A stretch of DNA of 64,000 nucleotides from NCBI RefSeq assembly GCF_020297055.1, contig NZ_JAIXCQ010000006.1:62001-126000 (forward strand), written 5' to 3'. Positions 31,374 to 39,810 of the stretch are shown here, piece by piece. A program made the translations under genes and the position numbers. Source of the DNA: Isoptericola luteus (GTDB taxonomy: Bacteria > Actinomycetota > Actinomycetes > Actinomycetales > Cellulomonadaceae). Position 1 is the first letter of the stretch; every line of letters begins with the position of its first letter. A model generated the notes under the pieces. It was not told the origin of the DNA and did not search any database. It saw only the letters and a list, made by a program, of their open reading frames with translations.

Positions 31374-33926
31374 TCAGGTCTCGACCACCACGTCGGCCGG
31401 GGTCTTGTCGTCGCGCCAGCCGCGCCACACGGCGTGCCGCAGGCGGGGCGGGTCGTCGGAGGACGGGCGCGCGGGGTCGCTGGTCCAGTCGCCGAACGAG
31501 ACCTCCGCGACGTGCTCCGGGGCGGCCCACCGGGCGTGGGCGGCCTCGGGGCGCGGCACGCCGTCCAGCGGCGCCGCGTCGACCGGGCGCAGGCGGCGCA
31601 CGACCTGGCGCCGGTCGGCCTCCCGGAAGCCGGTGCCGACCTTGCCGACGTACCGCAGGGAGCCGTCGGCGTCGGGCAGCGCCAGCAGCAGCGACCCCGC
31701 CACGGCCGGGTCCTCCTGGCCCGAGCCCGCGTGCAGCGGGCGCCAGCCCACCACCACGACGTCCTGGGTGCGCGCGTGCTTGATCTTCAGCCAGTCCCGC
31801 GAGCGCCGGCCGGGCGTGTAGCCCGACCGGCGGCGCTTGGCCACCACGCCCTCGAGCCGCATCAGGCGCGACGTCTCCAGTGCCTCGCCGAGGTCGCCGT
31901 CCAGGGCCTGGGGGACGTGGACCGGGCGGCGCGGGTCGACGACCCGTCCCAGCTCCGCGCGCCGGTCCGTGTACGGCGACTGCTCGAGCGACCGGCCCGC
32001 CACCCGCAGGACGTCGAAGAGCACGAGGTCGACCGTGACCCCGCGCCGTGCCTTCTCCACGTCGCGCGGCCGGGTGAGGTTCGCGCGCTGCTGCAGGCGC
32101 CGGAACTCGGGCCGCCCGCCGGCGTCGAGCGCCACGATCTCGCCGTCGAGCACGAGGGGCAGGTCGTCGTTCCCGACCATGTCCGCCAGCGCCTGCAGCT
32201 CCGGGAACGTCACCGTGAGGTCCTGTCCCGAGCGGGACGTCAGGCGCACACGGCGGCCCGCGTCGTCGGCGAACACCTCGACGACCGCGCGGAAGCCGTC
32301 CCACTTGACCTCGAAGGCCCAGTCGTCCGGGTCCAGGCGGGCGAGCTCGGCGGGCGGAGCCGTGGTCGCGAGCATCGGGCGCGGTGCCGGGGCGCTCGCG
32401 GCGGGGCCCGCGTCTCGCGCGGCAGCGGGGCGGTCGCCGGAGCGCCGGTCCGATGGCTCGCCCGGCCGCGGCTCGCCGCCGGACCCGGGCTGGTCCTTCG
32501 TGCGGTGGATGAGCCACGAGTTCTCATCGTCCCCGCCCCGGCCGCCGGTGCGGATGAGCGCGAGCCGACGCGAGCCGCGGCGCTCGCTGTGCAGGGTGGC
32601 GATCACCTCGCCCTCGCGCCACTTCTCCAGCTCGTACGTGCCCGCGTCCCAGATGGTCACCTCGCCCGCGCCGTACTCGCCGGCGGGGATCGAGCCCTCG
32701 AAGGCGCCGTACTCCAGGGGGTGGTCCTCCGTCTGCACGGCGAGGTGGTTCTGCTTCGGGTCGGTGGGCTCGCCCCGCGGCAACGCCCAGCTCACCAGCA
32801 CGCCGTCGTGCTCGAGGCGGAAGTCCCAGTGCAGCCGGCGGGCGTGGTGCTCCTGGATGACGAACGACGGCGCGTCGGACGTGGCGCCGGCCGGCGCGCC
32901 CCCGTCGGTACCGCCCATCGGCTCGGGCGTCCGGTCGGGGTCGCGCTTGGCCCAGTACGTCGTCAGCCGGTCCGACGGCGCGCGGTCGAACGTGGCCAGG
33001 CGCTCCGGCGTCGGCTCGAGCTGGGACAGGTGCCCGGCGACCAGCGGCTCGAGCAGGTCGCCGTCGCGCTCCAGGCGTTCCAGCACCTCGGCGTAGCCGA
33101 GCTGGCCCAGAGCGGGGTCGTCGAGCTCGGCCCAGGTGCGCGGCGCCGCGACGGTCGGCTCGTCGCGTCCCCGGAGCGAGTAGGGGGCGATCGTGGTCTT
33201 CGCGCCGTTGTTCTGCGACCAGTCCACGAGCACCTTGCCCGCGCGCAGCGACTTCTTCATGTCGCTGACCACGAGGTCCGGGTGCTCGGCCTCGAGGTGG
33301 CGGGCGAGCTCGCGTGCCACGGCGGAGACGGCGTCGGAGGTGAGCGCGTCGTCGTGGCCCGTGAGCGCCGCGTACAGGTGGATGCCCTTGGACCCGCTGG
33401 TCACCGGGAACGGCTCCAGGTCCATGCCCTGCAGGATGGTGCGCGCGAGCCGCGCCACCTCGGCACACTCCGCCAGCCCCGCGCCCGGCCCCGGGTCGAG
33501 GTCCAGGACCAGGCGGTCCGGAGGCAGCGGGGTGCCCGTGCGGCCGAACTGCCACTGCGGCACGTGGATCTCCAGGGTCGCCGTCTGGCCCAGCCAGGTG
33601 AGGGTGGCCAGGTCGTCCACCAGCACGTAGTCGTTGGTCGAGGTGCGGTGCTTGATGGCGCGGCGCGGCACCCAGGACGGCGTCGAGGCGTCCAGGTTCT
33701 TCTGGAAGAACATCTGCCCCGAGACCCCGTCCGGCCAGCGCTTGCGCGTGGCGGGCCGGTGCGCGGCGTGCCGGAGCAGCGCGGGCGCCACCTGCGCGAG
33801 GTACTGCAGCACCTCGCCCTTGGTGGTGCCCGTGGCCGGGTAGTAGACCTTGTCGAGGTTGGTCAGCTGCAGGCGTCGTCCCTCGACCGAGACGGTCTGC
33901 GGAGGGCTCGACGACGGGCGTGCCAT
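31374..33926 (-). CDS. ligD: Multifunctional ATP-dependent DNA ligase D (Pol-PE-Lig)
   Basis: The 850-residue enzyme has all three LigD modules in mycobacterial order. The primase-polymerase (about 10-300) has the catalytic DLDPGPG (about 139-145) and VTSGSKGIHLY. The 3'-phosphoesterase (about 345-480) has QEHHARRLHWDFRLEHDG. A Pro/Gly/Arg linker follows, and then the ATP ligase (about 525-850) has the nucleotidyl lysine in EVKWDGFRA (about 540), LDGEIVAL, GVVAKRR and WLKIKH. It fills and seals double-strand breaks with Ku. The ku gene is about 6.8 kb away on the opposite strand, not adjacent as in many genomes. Confidence 0.96.
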   Translation of the reverse strand: MARPSSSPPQTVSVEGRRLQLTNLDKVYYPATGTTKGEVLQYLAQVAPALLRHAAHRPATRKRWPDGVSGQMFFQKNLDASTPSWVPRRAIKHRTSTNDYVLVDDLATLTWLGQTATLEIHVPQWQFGRTGTPLPPDRLVLDLDPGPGAGLAECAEVARLARTILQGMDLEPFPVTSGSKGIHLYAALTGHDDALTSDAVSAVARELARHLEAEHPDLVVSDMKKSLRAGKVLVDWSQNNGAKTTIAPYSLRGRDEPTVAAPRTWAELDDPALGQLGYAEVLERLERDGDLLEPLVAGHLSQLEPTPERLATFDRAPSDRLTTYWAKRDPDRTPEPMGGTDGGAPAGATSDAPSFVIQEHHARRLHWDFRLEHDGVLVSWALPRGEPTDPKQNHLAVQTEDHPLEYGAFEGSIPAGEYGAGEVTIWDAGTYELEKWREGEVIATLHSERRGSRRLALIRTGGRGGDDENSWLIHRTKDQPGSGGEPRPGEPSDRRSGDRPAAARDAGPAASAPAPRPMLATTAPPAELARLDPDDWAFEVKWDGFRAVVEVFADDAGRRVRLTSRSGQDLTVTFPELQALADMVGNDDLPLVLDGEIVALDAGGRPEFRRLQQRANLTRPRDVEKARRGVTVDLVLFDVLRVAGRSLEQSPYTDRRAELGRVVDPRRPVHVPQALDGDLGEALETSRLMRLEGVVAKRRRSGYTPGRRSRDWLKIKHARTQDVVVVGWRPLHAGSGQEDPAVAGSLLLALPDADGSLRYVGKVGTGFREADRRQVVRRLRPVDAAPLDGVPRPEAAHARWAAPEHVAEVSFGDWTSDPARPSSDDPPRLRHAVWRGWRDDKTPADVVVET

Positions 33927-34012
33927 GCGGTCATCGTCGCGCGGCGGGCCGCTGTGCGCACCAGCGCGGGCACCCGCCGCCCCGCACCGGGGCCCGTCCT
34001 AGGGTGGGGCCC

Positions 34013-34795
34013 GTGACCTCGACGGACGCGTACCTGAGCTCCCTGTTCTCTCTCGGCGGGCGGGTCGCCGTCGTGACCGGTGGCAGCTCCGGCATCGGGC
34101 GGGCCATCGCCGGGGCCCTCGCGCGGGCGGGCGCACGCGTCGTCCTCGTGGCCCGCCGCGAGGCCGAGCTGGCCGCCACCGCGGCGGAGCTGGTCGCCGA
34201 CGGCTGCACCGCCGCCTGGGTGAGCGCGGACCTCGGCACCCGCGCCGGCGTGCGCGACGCCGCCGAGCGGGCGGCCGCCGTCTACGGGGAGCCCGACGTG
34301 CTGGTCAGCTCCGCCGGGATCAACCTGCGACCGCCGATGGACGACCTCGACGACGCGACCTGGGACGCGACGATGGCGGTCAACCTCGAGGCGCCGTTCC
34401 TGCTGGGGCAGCGGTTCGGGCCGGGCATGGCCGAGCGGGGCTTCGGGCGGCTCGTCCACGTGTCGTCGCAGCAGGCGCACCGCGCGTTCGTCACGTCCGG
34501 CGCCTACGGCGTCTCCAAGGGGGCGCTCGAGTCGCTGGCCCGGTCGCAGGCCGAGGCGTGGTCCGCCCGCGGCGTCACCGCGAACACCCTCGTGCCCGGG
34601 TTCGTCCTGACACCGCTCAACGCGCGGCTGCAGGCCGACCCCGCGCGGGTGGCGGCGCTCGCGGACCGCACGCTGGTGGGCCGCAACGGCGTTCCGGGCG
34701 ACTTCGCCGGCGCTGCCGTCTTCCTCGCGAGCGCCGCGTCCGCGTACGTGACGGGACAGTCGCTGTTCGTGGACGGCGGCTTCTCGGTCCACTGA
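34013..34795 (+). CDS. SDR-family oxidoreductase
   Basis: The 260-residue classical SDR has VVTGGSSGIGRAIAGALARAG (split, about 19-39), NADP-type arginines in VARREAEL after strand 2, VSSAGINLRPP in place of NNAG, the catalytic serines in VHVSSQQAHRA (about 146), YGVSKGALE (Tyr-Lys at about 159-163), and VDGGFSVH at the C-terminus. The substrate is unknown; gluconate 5-dehydrogenase-like enzymes have the same pattern. The GTG at 34013 has TAGGGT 7 bases before it and no Shine-Dalgarno sequence, so the message is probably leaderless. It is divergent from ligD and converges on the epoxide-hydrolase-like gene. Confidence 0.87.
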   Translation: MTSTDAYLSSLFSLGGRVAVVTGGSSGIGRAIAGALARAGARVVLVARREAELAATAAELVADGCTAAWVSADLGTRAGVRDAAERAAAVYGEPDVLVSSAGINLRPPMDDLDDATWDATMAVNLEAPFLLGQRFGPGMAERGFGRLVHVSSQQAHRAFVTSGAYGVSKGALESLARSQAEAWSARGVTANTLVPGFVLTPLNARLQADPARVAALADRTLVGRNGVPGDFAGAAVFLASAASAYVTGQSLFVDGGFSVH

Positions 34796-34813
34796 GTGGA
34801 CCCGTCCCTCGGG

Positions 34814-35839
34814 TCACCGGTCGAGGAAGTCCAGCAGCTCGGCGGTGACGAACCCGGGGTTCTCCTCCACCAGCCAGTGCCCGGCGTCCGGCACGTCCGT
34901 CGCCCGCACGATGCCGGTCATGCGCGGGGCCACGGTGGCGCGGATCGGGTCGAGCTGCCCCTGCGCGGTCAGGAGCAGGGTGGGGACGTCCACCGGCGTC
35001 GCCGACTCGTTGTCCTGGACGTCCTGCTCGAGGCTGCGGTAGAGATCGAAGCCGCCGGACAGGGCCTCGGGTCGCTCGTACGTCCGCGCGTACTCGTCGA
35101 TCTCGGCGTCGGTGAACGGGGACCGCTGCGAGGTGCCACCGAACGACGTCCCGCCGAACGCGACCTGCGGGTAGAACAGCGCGAGGTACTCGCGGACGTC
35201 GTCGCCGACGATCGCCTCGGGGACCTTGGGCTGGGAGTGGAACGCGATGTGCCAGCTCAACGAGCGGTAGGTCGGGGCGTCCAGCGCGGGCCCGGGCAGC
35301 GGGAGGTCGAGGTAGCCGAGGCTCGCCGTGTCCTCGGGGAACTGGGCGGCGTACTGGAACGCCACGGCGGCGCCGAGGTCGTGCCCGACGACGTGGGCGT
35401 CGCGCACGCCGAGCCTGTCGTCGACCAGGGTGTGCAGGTAGCGCGCCAGGGTGGCCTTGTCGTAGCTGTCCGGGCTCCCGGTGCTGTCGCCCAGGCCAGG
35501 CAGGTCGACGGCGTAGACGGTGTGGTGCTCCGCGAGCTCCGGCATGATCGACCACCAGCTGAACCAGGTCTGTGGCCAGCCGTGGATCAAGACCACCGGC
35601 GTGCCGCTTCCTCCTGTCACGTAGTGCATCCGGACCCCGTCGACGGACGCGAACTCGTGGCGGAACGTCCCGTCGAACCCGGGCTCGTCCCAGGTGGCGG
35701 CGGCGTGCGGAGGGGCCTCGTCGATGCGGGGAGCGCAGGCGGCGCCACCGAGCGTCAGGACGACGGCGAGTGCAGCGGCGAGCACTGTGCTCGGACGTCG
35801 GGCGGCACGGCTCGGGAACGGTCGGGGTACGTGGCTCAT
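34814..35839 (-). CDS. Exported epoxide hydrolase-like alpha/beta hydrolase
   Basis: The 341-residue protein begins with a signal peptide of about 33 residues ending LTLGGAACAP, a probable but not textbook lipobox. The catalytic domain has HGWPQTWFSW (oxyanion HGxP), and the nucleophile elbow VVGHDLGAAVA has aspartate instead of serine, as in epoxide hydrolases and haloalkane dehalogenases. The acid is likely in the QGQLDPI region and the histidine is in DAGHWLVEE (about 321). It could detoxify epoxides outside the membrane. The start at 35839 is chosen from the signal peptide. It is divergent from an XRE-cupin regulator gene over 67 bases. Confidence 0.82.
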   Translation of the reverse strand: MSHVPRPFPSRAARRPSTVLAAALAVVLTLGGAACAPRIDEAPPHAAATWDEPGFDGTFRHEFASVDGVRMHYVTGGSGTPVVLIHGWPQTWFSWWSIMPELAEHHTVYAVDLPGLGDSTGSPDSYDKATLARYLHTLVDDRLGVRDAHVVGHDLGAAVAFQYAAQFPEDTASLGYLDLPLPGPALDAPTYRSLSWHIAFHSQPKVPEAIVGDDVREYLALFYPQVAFGGTSFGGTSQRSPFTDAEIDEYARTYERPEALSGGFDLYRSLEQDVQDNESATPVDVPTLLLTAQGQLDPIRATVAPRMTGIVRATDVPDAGHWLVEENPGFVTAELLDFLDR

Positions 35840-35868
35840 GACGCCGAGTCTCTGCTGGCTCACCACGG

Positions 35869-35896
35869 TCTGGCACGACTTCTTGCTGTTCTGGCA
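35869..35896. promoter_or_regulatory. Direct-repeat operator candidate in the divergent promoter region
   Basis: TCTGGCA occurs twice in the same orientation, at 35869-35875 and 35890-35896, exactly 21 bases apart (two helical turns), inside the 67-base gap between the hydrolase and the XRE-cupin regulator gene. A dimeric regulator touching one face of the helix would fit. Binding by the adjacent regulator is inferred. Confidence 0.45.
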
Positions 35897-35906
35897 AGGT
35901 CGTCGG

Positions 35907-36482
35907 ATGGGTAACGAATCGGAGGACGTGCTCGCCCTTGTCGGGCCTCGGCTGCGCGCGCTGCGGCGCGAGCGCGGCATCACCCTCGCCGGCCTCGCGG
36001 CCGTCACGGGCGTGTCGGAGAGCACCCTGTCCCGCCTGGAGAGCGGGCAGCGGCGCGCGACGCTCGAGCTCCTGCTGCCGTTGGCGCGGACCTACAACGT
36101 CCCGCTGGACGACCTCGTGGGTGCCCCGCGCACGGGCGATCCCCGGATCCACCTGAAGCCGATCCGACGGCACGGGTTGGTCTTCATCCCCTTGTCACGC
36201 AGGCCGGGCGGCACACAGGCGTTCAAGATGATCATCCCCGCCCGACCCGTACCGCAGGTGCCGACGCCACAGACCCACGACGGCGTCGAATGGCTGTACG
36301 TGCTCAACGGACGTCTCCGGCTGCTCGTCGGCGAGCGGGACCTGACGCTGTCGCCCGGCGAGGTGGCCGAGTTCGACACCTCCCTGCCGCACTGGCTGGG
36401 CAACGCCGACGCCGGTGGTGTCGAGGTTCTCGTCCTGTTCGGTCCGCAGGGCACGCGCGCACACCTGAGTACCTCGACCTGA
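35907..36482 (+). CDS. XRE-family regulator with cupin sensor domain
   Basis: The 191-residue protein has an N-terminal Cro/C1 helix-turn-helix (about 12-66): LRALRRERGITLAGLAAVTG, then VSESTLSRLESGQRRATLELL (split). A C-terminal cupin barrel (about 95-185) has THDGVEWLYVLNGRLRLLVG and LSPGEVAEFDTSLPHWLGNA. This HTH-cupin family senses small ligands and usually controls an adjacent catabolic or detoxification gene; here that would be the divergent hydrolase. AAGG lies 7 bases before the ATG. The ligand is unknown. Confidence 0.88.
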   Translation: MGNESEDVLALVGPRLRALRRERGITLAGLAAVTGVSESTLSRLESGQRRATLELLLPLARTYNVPLDDLVGAPRTGDPRIHLKPIRRHGLVFIPLSRRPGGTQAFKMIIPARPVPQVPTPQTHDGVEWLYVLNGRLRLLVGERDLTLSPGEVAEFDTSLPHWLGNADAGGVEVLVLFGPQGTRAHLSTST

Positions 36483-36506
36483 CCCCACGGGGGTACGGTG
36501 CTGCGC

Positions 36507-36788
36507 ATGGCCGACGACTCCACCGCGACCGACATCCGGCGCCCGCTGACCCTCACGATGTACGGGGCGACGTGGTGCGGCGACTGCCGCCGCGCCAAGC
36601 GCGTGCTCGACACCCGCGGCGTCGAGTACGTGAACGTGGACCTCGTGGCCGACCCCTTGCGGGCCGACGACGCGGAGGCGATCAGCGGCCGCAAGAACAT
36701 CCCCGTGGTCGTGTTCCCCGACGGCGACGTCTTCGTCGAGCCCACGGACGCCGAGCTCACCGCCAAGCTGGACGCCGCCGGCCTCTGA
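36507..36788 (+). CDS. Glutaredoxin-like/mycoredoxin-family protein
   Basis: The 93-residue thioredoxin-fold protein has LTMYGATWCGDCRRAKRVLD with the redox pair CGDC (about Cys25 and Cys28), the cis-proline in NIPVVVFPDG, and a C-terminal helix. Actinobacterial homologues (mycoredoxins, NrdH-like proteins) reduce mycothiol-protein disulfides. Mycoredoxin-1 usually has CGYC, so the CGDC here is a variant, probably with altered redox potential. TACGGT lies 7 bases before the ATG, and an in-frame GTG at 36498 is less likely. It converges on the ABC permease gene. Confidence 0.85.
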   Translation: MADDSTATDIRRPLTLTMYGATWCGDCRRAKRVLDTRGVEYVNVDLVADPLRADDAEAISGRKNIPVVVFPDGDVFVEPTDAELTAKLDAAGL

Positions 36789-36795
36789 GCGCCCG

Positions 36796-37620
36796 CTACT
36801 CCCAGCGGAACCAGGCGGCGGCCGCGGCGCCGGCGACGACCGTGCACGCGCCGAGGGCGACGAGCGACTGCCCGGGCACGGCGGCGCCGGCCCCTGCGGC
36901 GCTGAGCCCGTCGACGGCGGCGCCGAAGGGGAGCCGGCCGCCCACCGTCTCGAGCGCCTCGGGCAGGTTCTGGCGCGGACCGAACATCCCGCCGAGCGCC
37001 CCCTGGGCGAAGAACGCCGTCAGGCCGATCGCCACGGCGGAGCCGGGCGTCGGGGCGACGGCCGCGACCAGCAGGCCCACCGCGTACATCGCGGCGATCG
37101 TCAGCGCCAGCACGCCGACGGCGGCCGCGAGGCGGGCGGGTGCCGACGCCCCGAGCCACACGGCCGCGACGCCCAGCGCCAGCGCGATGCCGAGCAGGAT
37201 CTGCGCGACCCCGACGAGCGCCTGCGCGCCGAGCACCAGCGCGGGGGACGCGGGCGTGACGCCCAGCCTGCTCAGGATCCCGCTGCGCCGGTAGTAGGCG
37301 AGGAAGCTGGGCATGTTGACGACGCCCACCAGGGCGACCACGAGGGTCAGCGTCAGCGGGATCACGTAGACGTCGAGCGCGGTGCGCCCGCCCGTCCCGG
37401 GGATCACCTGGTCCAGGCCCGGGGCGAGCCCGTTCATCACGAGGATCAGCACCGGCATCCCGAGCGGCACCACGAGCCCGGCGGTGTCGCGCGCGACCAT
37501 CTTTGCCTCGGCGACCGTCAGCGCGAGCCAGGCCGCCGCCCCTGGGCGGGGCGCCGCGGGAGGCAGGCCCGCGTCCAGGTCGTCGGTGCGCGGGTCGCGG
37601 CTGGTGCGGTCGGTGGTCAT
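36796..37620 (-). CDS. ABC-2 type transporter permease
   Basis: The 274-residue membrane protein has six hydrophobic segments in the ABC-2 pattern: LVVPLGMPVLILVMNGLAP (helix 1), VIPLTLTLVVALVGVVNMP (helix 2), LVGVAQILLGIALALGVAA, LAAAVGVLALTIAAMYAVGL, VAIGLTAFFAQGALGGMFGP, and a last helix ending AAAAWFRWE. The cytoplasmic sequence SFLAYYRRSGILSRLGVTPAS (in pieces) is typical of DrrB-like exporters. It forms an exporter with the ATPase encoded just before it, with a 4-base ATGA overlap. The substrate, perhaps an antibiotic or lipid, is unknown. The divergent two-component system probably controls it. Confidence 0.88.
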   Translation of the reverse strand: MTTDRTSRDPRTDDLDAGLPPAAPRPGAAAWLALTVAEAKMVARDTAGLVVPLGMPVLILVMNGLAPGLDQVIPGTGGRTALDVYVIPLTLTLVVALVGVVNMPSFLAYYRRSGILSRLGVTPASPALVLGAQALVGVAQILLGIALALGVAAVWLGASAPARLAAAVGVLALTIAAMYAVGLLVAAVAPTPGSAVAIGLTAFFAQGALGGMFGPRQNLPEALETVGGRLPFGAAVDGLSAAGAGAAVPGQSLVALGACTVVAGAAAAAWFRWE

Positions 37621-38567
37621 GACGCCTCCAGGGTGCTGCCCGTGAGGGCGAGGAACGCGTCGTCCAGGCCGGGACGGCGCAGCTGGGTCTCGGTGGCGAC
37701 GACCCCGGCCCGCGCGAGCGCCGAGCCCACCTCGCGCAGCAGCTCGTCCGGCCCGGTGCCCGCCGAGCCGGCGGAACCCGTGACGACGAGCCGCGGACCC
37801 CGGGCGTCGACGTGCCCGACGACGGGCAGCCCGGCCAGCAGGTCGGCGGCCGCCGGGTCGTCCGTGCGCAGGGTGACGGTCGGTCGCAGCCCGGCGCGGT
37901 CCACCAGACCTGCGACGGAGCCGGACGCGACGACCCGGCCGGCGTCGAGGATCGTCACCCGGTCGCACAGCCGCTCGACCTCCTCCATGTGGTGGCTGAC
38001 GAGCAGCACCGTGACGCCGTCGGCACGCAGGTCCTCCACCAGCGCCCACATGCTGCGCCTGGCCTCCGGGTCGAGGCCCGTCGTGAGCTCGTCGAGGACG
38101 ACCGCGCGCGGCTCGCCCACGAGGGCCAGGGCGACCGACACGCGCTGCTGCTGCCCGCCGGACAGCTGCTCGAAACGGGTGTCGCGCGCCTTGCCGAGGC
38201 CGACACGCTCGACGAGGCGGTCCGGGTCGAGGCCTTGCCGGTAGAACGAGCGGTAGAGCCGCACCAGCTCCCGGACCGTCAACGCCCCGTGCAGGGACGC
38301 GCCCTGGAGCTGCACGCCCAGGACGCTGCGCACCCGACGCCGGTCGGCGCGGGGGTCGAGCCCGAGCACCCGCACCCGGCCGGAGTCCGGCGCGCGGGCG
38401 CCGGCCAACAGCTGCACGGTCGTGGACTTGCCGGCCCCGTTGCGGCCGAGCAGGCCCACGACCTCGCCCCGGGCCACCGACAGGCTCACGTCGTCGAGGG
38501 CCACCATCGGCGGGCGGCCCCGTCGTCGGTACGTCTTGCGCAGGTGCTGCGCCACCAGAGCGGTCAT
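37617..38567 (-). CDS. ABC transporter ATP-binding protein (DrrA-like)
   Basis: The 316-residue ATPase has Walker A GLLGRNGAGKSTTVQLL (about 37-53), a Q-loop in LGVQLQGASLHG, the signature LSGGQQQRVSVALAL (about 136-150), Walker B AVVLDELTTGLDPEA (about 158-172) and the switch histidine in LLVSHHMEEVE. A C-terminal domain of about 90 residues is typical of the DrrA group. It energises the permease encoded immediately downstream. The ATG at 38567 is 112 bases from the divergent sensor kinase gene, a common arrangement in actinobacterial efflux modules. Confidence 0.92.
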   Translation of the reverse strand: MTALVAQHLRKTYRRRGRPPMVALDDVSLSVARGEVVGLLGRNGAGKSTTVQLLAGARAPDSGRVRVLGLDPRADRRRVRSVLGVQLQGASLHGALTVRELVRLYRSFYRQGLDPDRLVERVGLGKARDTRFEQLSGGQQQRVSVALALVGEPRAVVLDELTTGLDPEARRSMWALVEDLRADGVTVLLVSHHMEEVERLCDRVTILDAGRVVASGSVAGLVDRAGLRPTVTLRTDDPAAADLLAGLPVVGHVDARGPRLVVTGSAGSAGTGPDELLREVGSALARAGVVATETQLRRPGLDDAFLALTGSTLEAS

Positions 38568-38679
38568 GGTGGCGACGCTACGAACGGGCCGCCCGCCGGC
38601 GCGCGTGCCGCCGGTCACGACCGGCACCCATGACTTCCGGCACGGTCGGGACGGGGCCCGGCCGGTTAGCGTGGTGACC

Positions 38680-39810
38680 GTGCGCCGGCTGGGCCCCGAG
38701 GAGCTGTCCGGGCTGACGATCCTCGTCGTCTGCCTGGCCATCGTCGTGCCCGTGCCCTTCGTGGTCGACCCGGACCGGATGCTCGTCCCGCTGGCCGTGT
38801 GGGGGACGCTCGCCGTGGCATGGATCGTCGCCACCGCGGCAGCGGTCCTGCTCCCGCCGCGCCGCCGCACCGCACTCGGGGCGCTCGCGGCGCAGACGGT
38901 GCTGACGGCCGCCCTCGTCGTCACCGTGCCCGGGATCGGCTGGCTGCCGATCCTGCTGGTCTTCGGCGCGGCCCTGAGCACCTACGTGGGCCCGTGGGCG
39001 GTGACGGGGGCCGTCGTCGTCGTGAACACGGCGGCCCTGCTCGTGGTGTCCCTGCTCGCCCCGGGCCCGGGGCGCGCGCTCGAGCTCGTGCTGTCCCTGG
39101 GGCTCTACGTGCTCCTGCAGGTGGCGAGCGCGGCGGTGTGCGTCGCGCTGCAGCGCGAGCAGCGCCTGCGCACCGAGCTCACCGTCGCGCACACGGCTCT
39201 CGCGGCGGCGGCCGTCCTGGGCGAGGAGGCGACCCGCGCGTCGGAGCGGCTGCGGATCTCGCGGGAGCTGCACGACCTCATCGGCCACCAGCTCACGGTG
39301 CTCACGCTCGAGCTGGAGTCCGCCGCCCATCGTCCCGGCGAGCGCGGGGTCGAGCACGTCGAGCGTGCCCGGTCCTTGGCCCGCGAGCTGCTCGGGGACG
39401 TGCGGGCCACGGTCGGGGAGCTGCGCCGCCGGGCCCCGGACCTGCGCGATGCCCTCGGCGCGGTCGCCGCCGCCGTACCGTCCCCGCGGGTCGACGTGGT
39501 GGTGGCCGACGATGTCGTCGCGGACGAGGAGCAGACGGCCGCGCTCGTGCGCATCACCCAGGAGGTGGTGACCAACGCCGTCCGGCACGCCGAGATGGCC
39601 ACCGAGCTGCGGATCGCCGTGACGACCGACGGCGACGGCGCGCTGCGGCTGGTGGCCCGTGACGACGGGCTCACGTCGGGCCCTCTGCGCCTCGGGCACG
39701 GGCTCGCCGGCATCGTCGAGCGGGCGGAGGCGCTCGGCGGCGGCGCGACGTTCGACGCCACGTCCGGGTTCACGGTCGAGGCCCGGTTGGCCGGCCGGGC
39801 GGCGTCGTGA
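38680..39810 (+). CDS. NarL-type sensor histidine kinase (HisKA_3)
   Basis: The 376-residue kinase has five to six hydrophobic segments in the first 150 residues, a short helix, and then the HisKA_3 dimerisation helix RISRELHDLIGHQLTVLTLE with the phosphoacceptor His at about 198. The ATPase domain has ITQEVVTNAVRHAEM (N-box variant) and DDGL / LGHGLAGIVERAEALGG. The sensor part is all membrane, as in LiaS/DesK-type kinases that detect cell-envelope stress. TAGCGT stands 7 bases before the GTG at 38680, which I therefore prefer over the GTGs at 38671 and 38674. Its TGA overlaps the response regulator GTG. Confidence 0.9.
   Translation: MRRLGPEELSGLTILVVCLAIVVPVPFVVDPDRMLVPLAVWGTLAVAWIVATAAAVLLPPRRRTALGALAAQTVLTAALVVTVPGIGWLPILLVFGAALSTYVGPWAVTGAVVVVNTAALLVVSLLAPGPGRALELVLSLGLYVLLQVASAAVCVALQREQRLRTELTVAHTALAAAAVLGEEATRASERLRISRELHDLIGHQLTVLTLELESAAHRPGERGVEHVERARSLARELLGDVRATVGELRRRAPDLRDALGAVAAAVPSPRVDVVVADDVVADEEQTAALVRITQEVVTNAVRHAEMATELRIAVTTDGDGALRLVARDDGLTSGPLRLGHGLAGIVERAEALGGGATFDATSGFTVEARLAGRAAS

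Noticed and set aside
30345-34016. Open frame of over 1200 codons on the plus strand opposite the oxidoreductase and ligD
   Set aside because: It covers two well-identified genes antisense and contains no recognisable motif.
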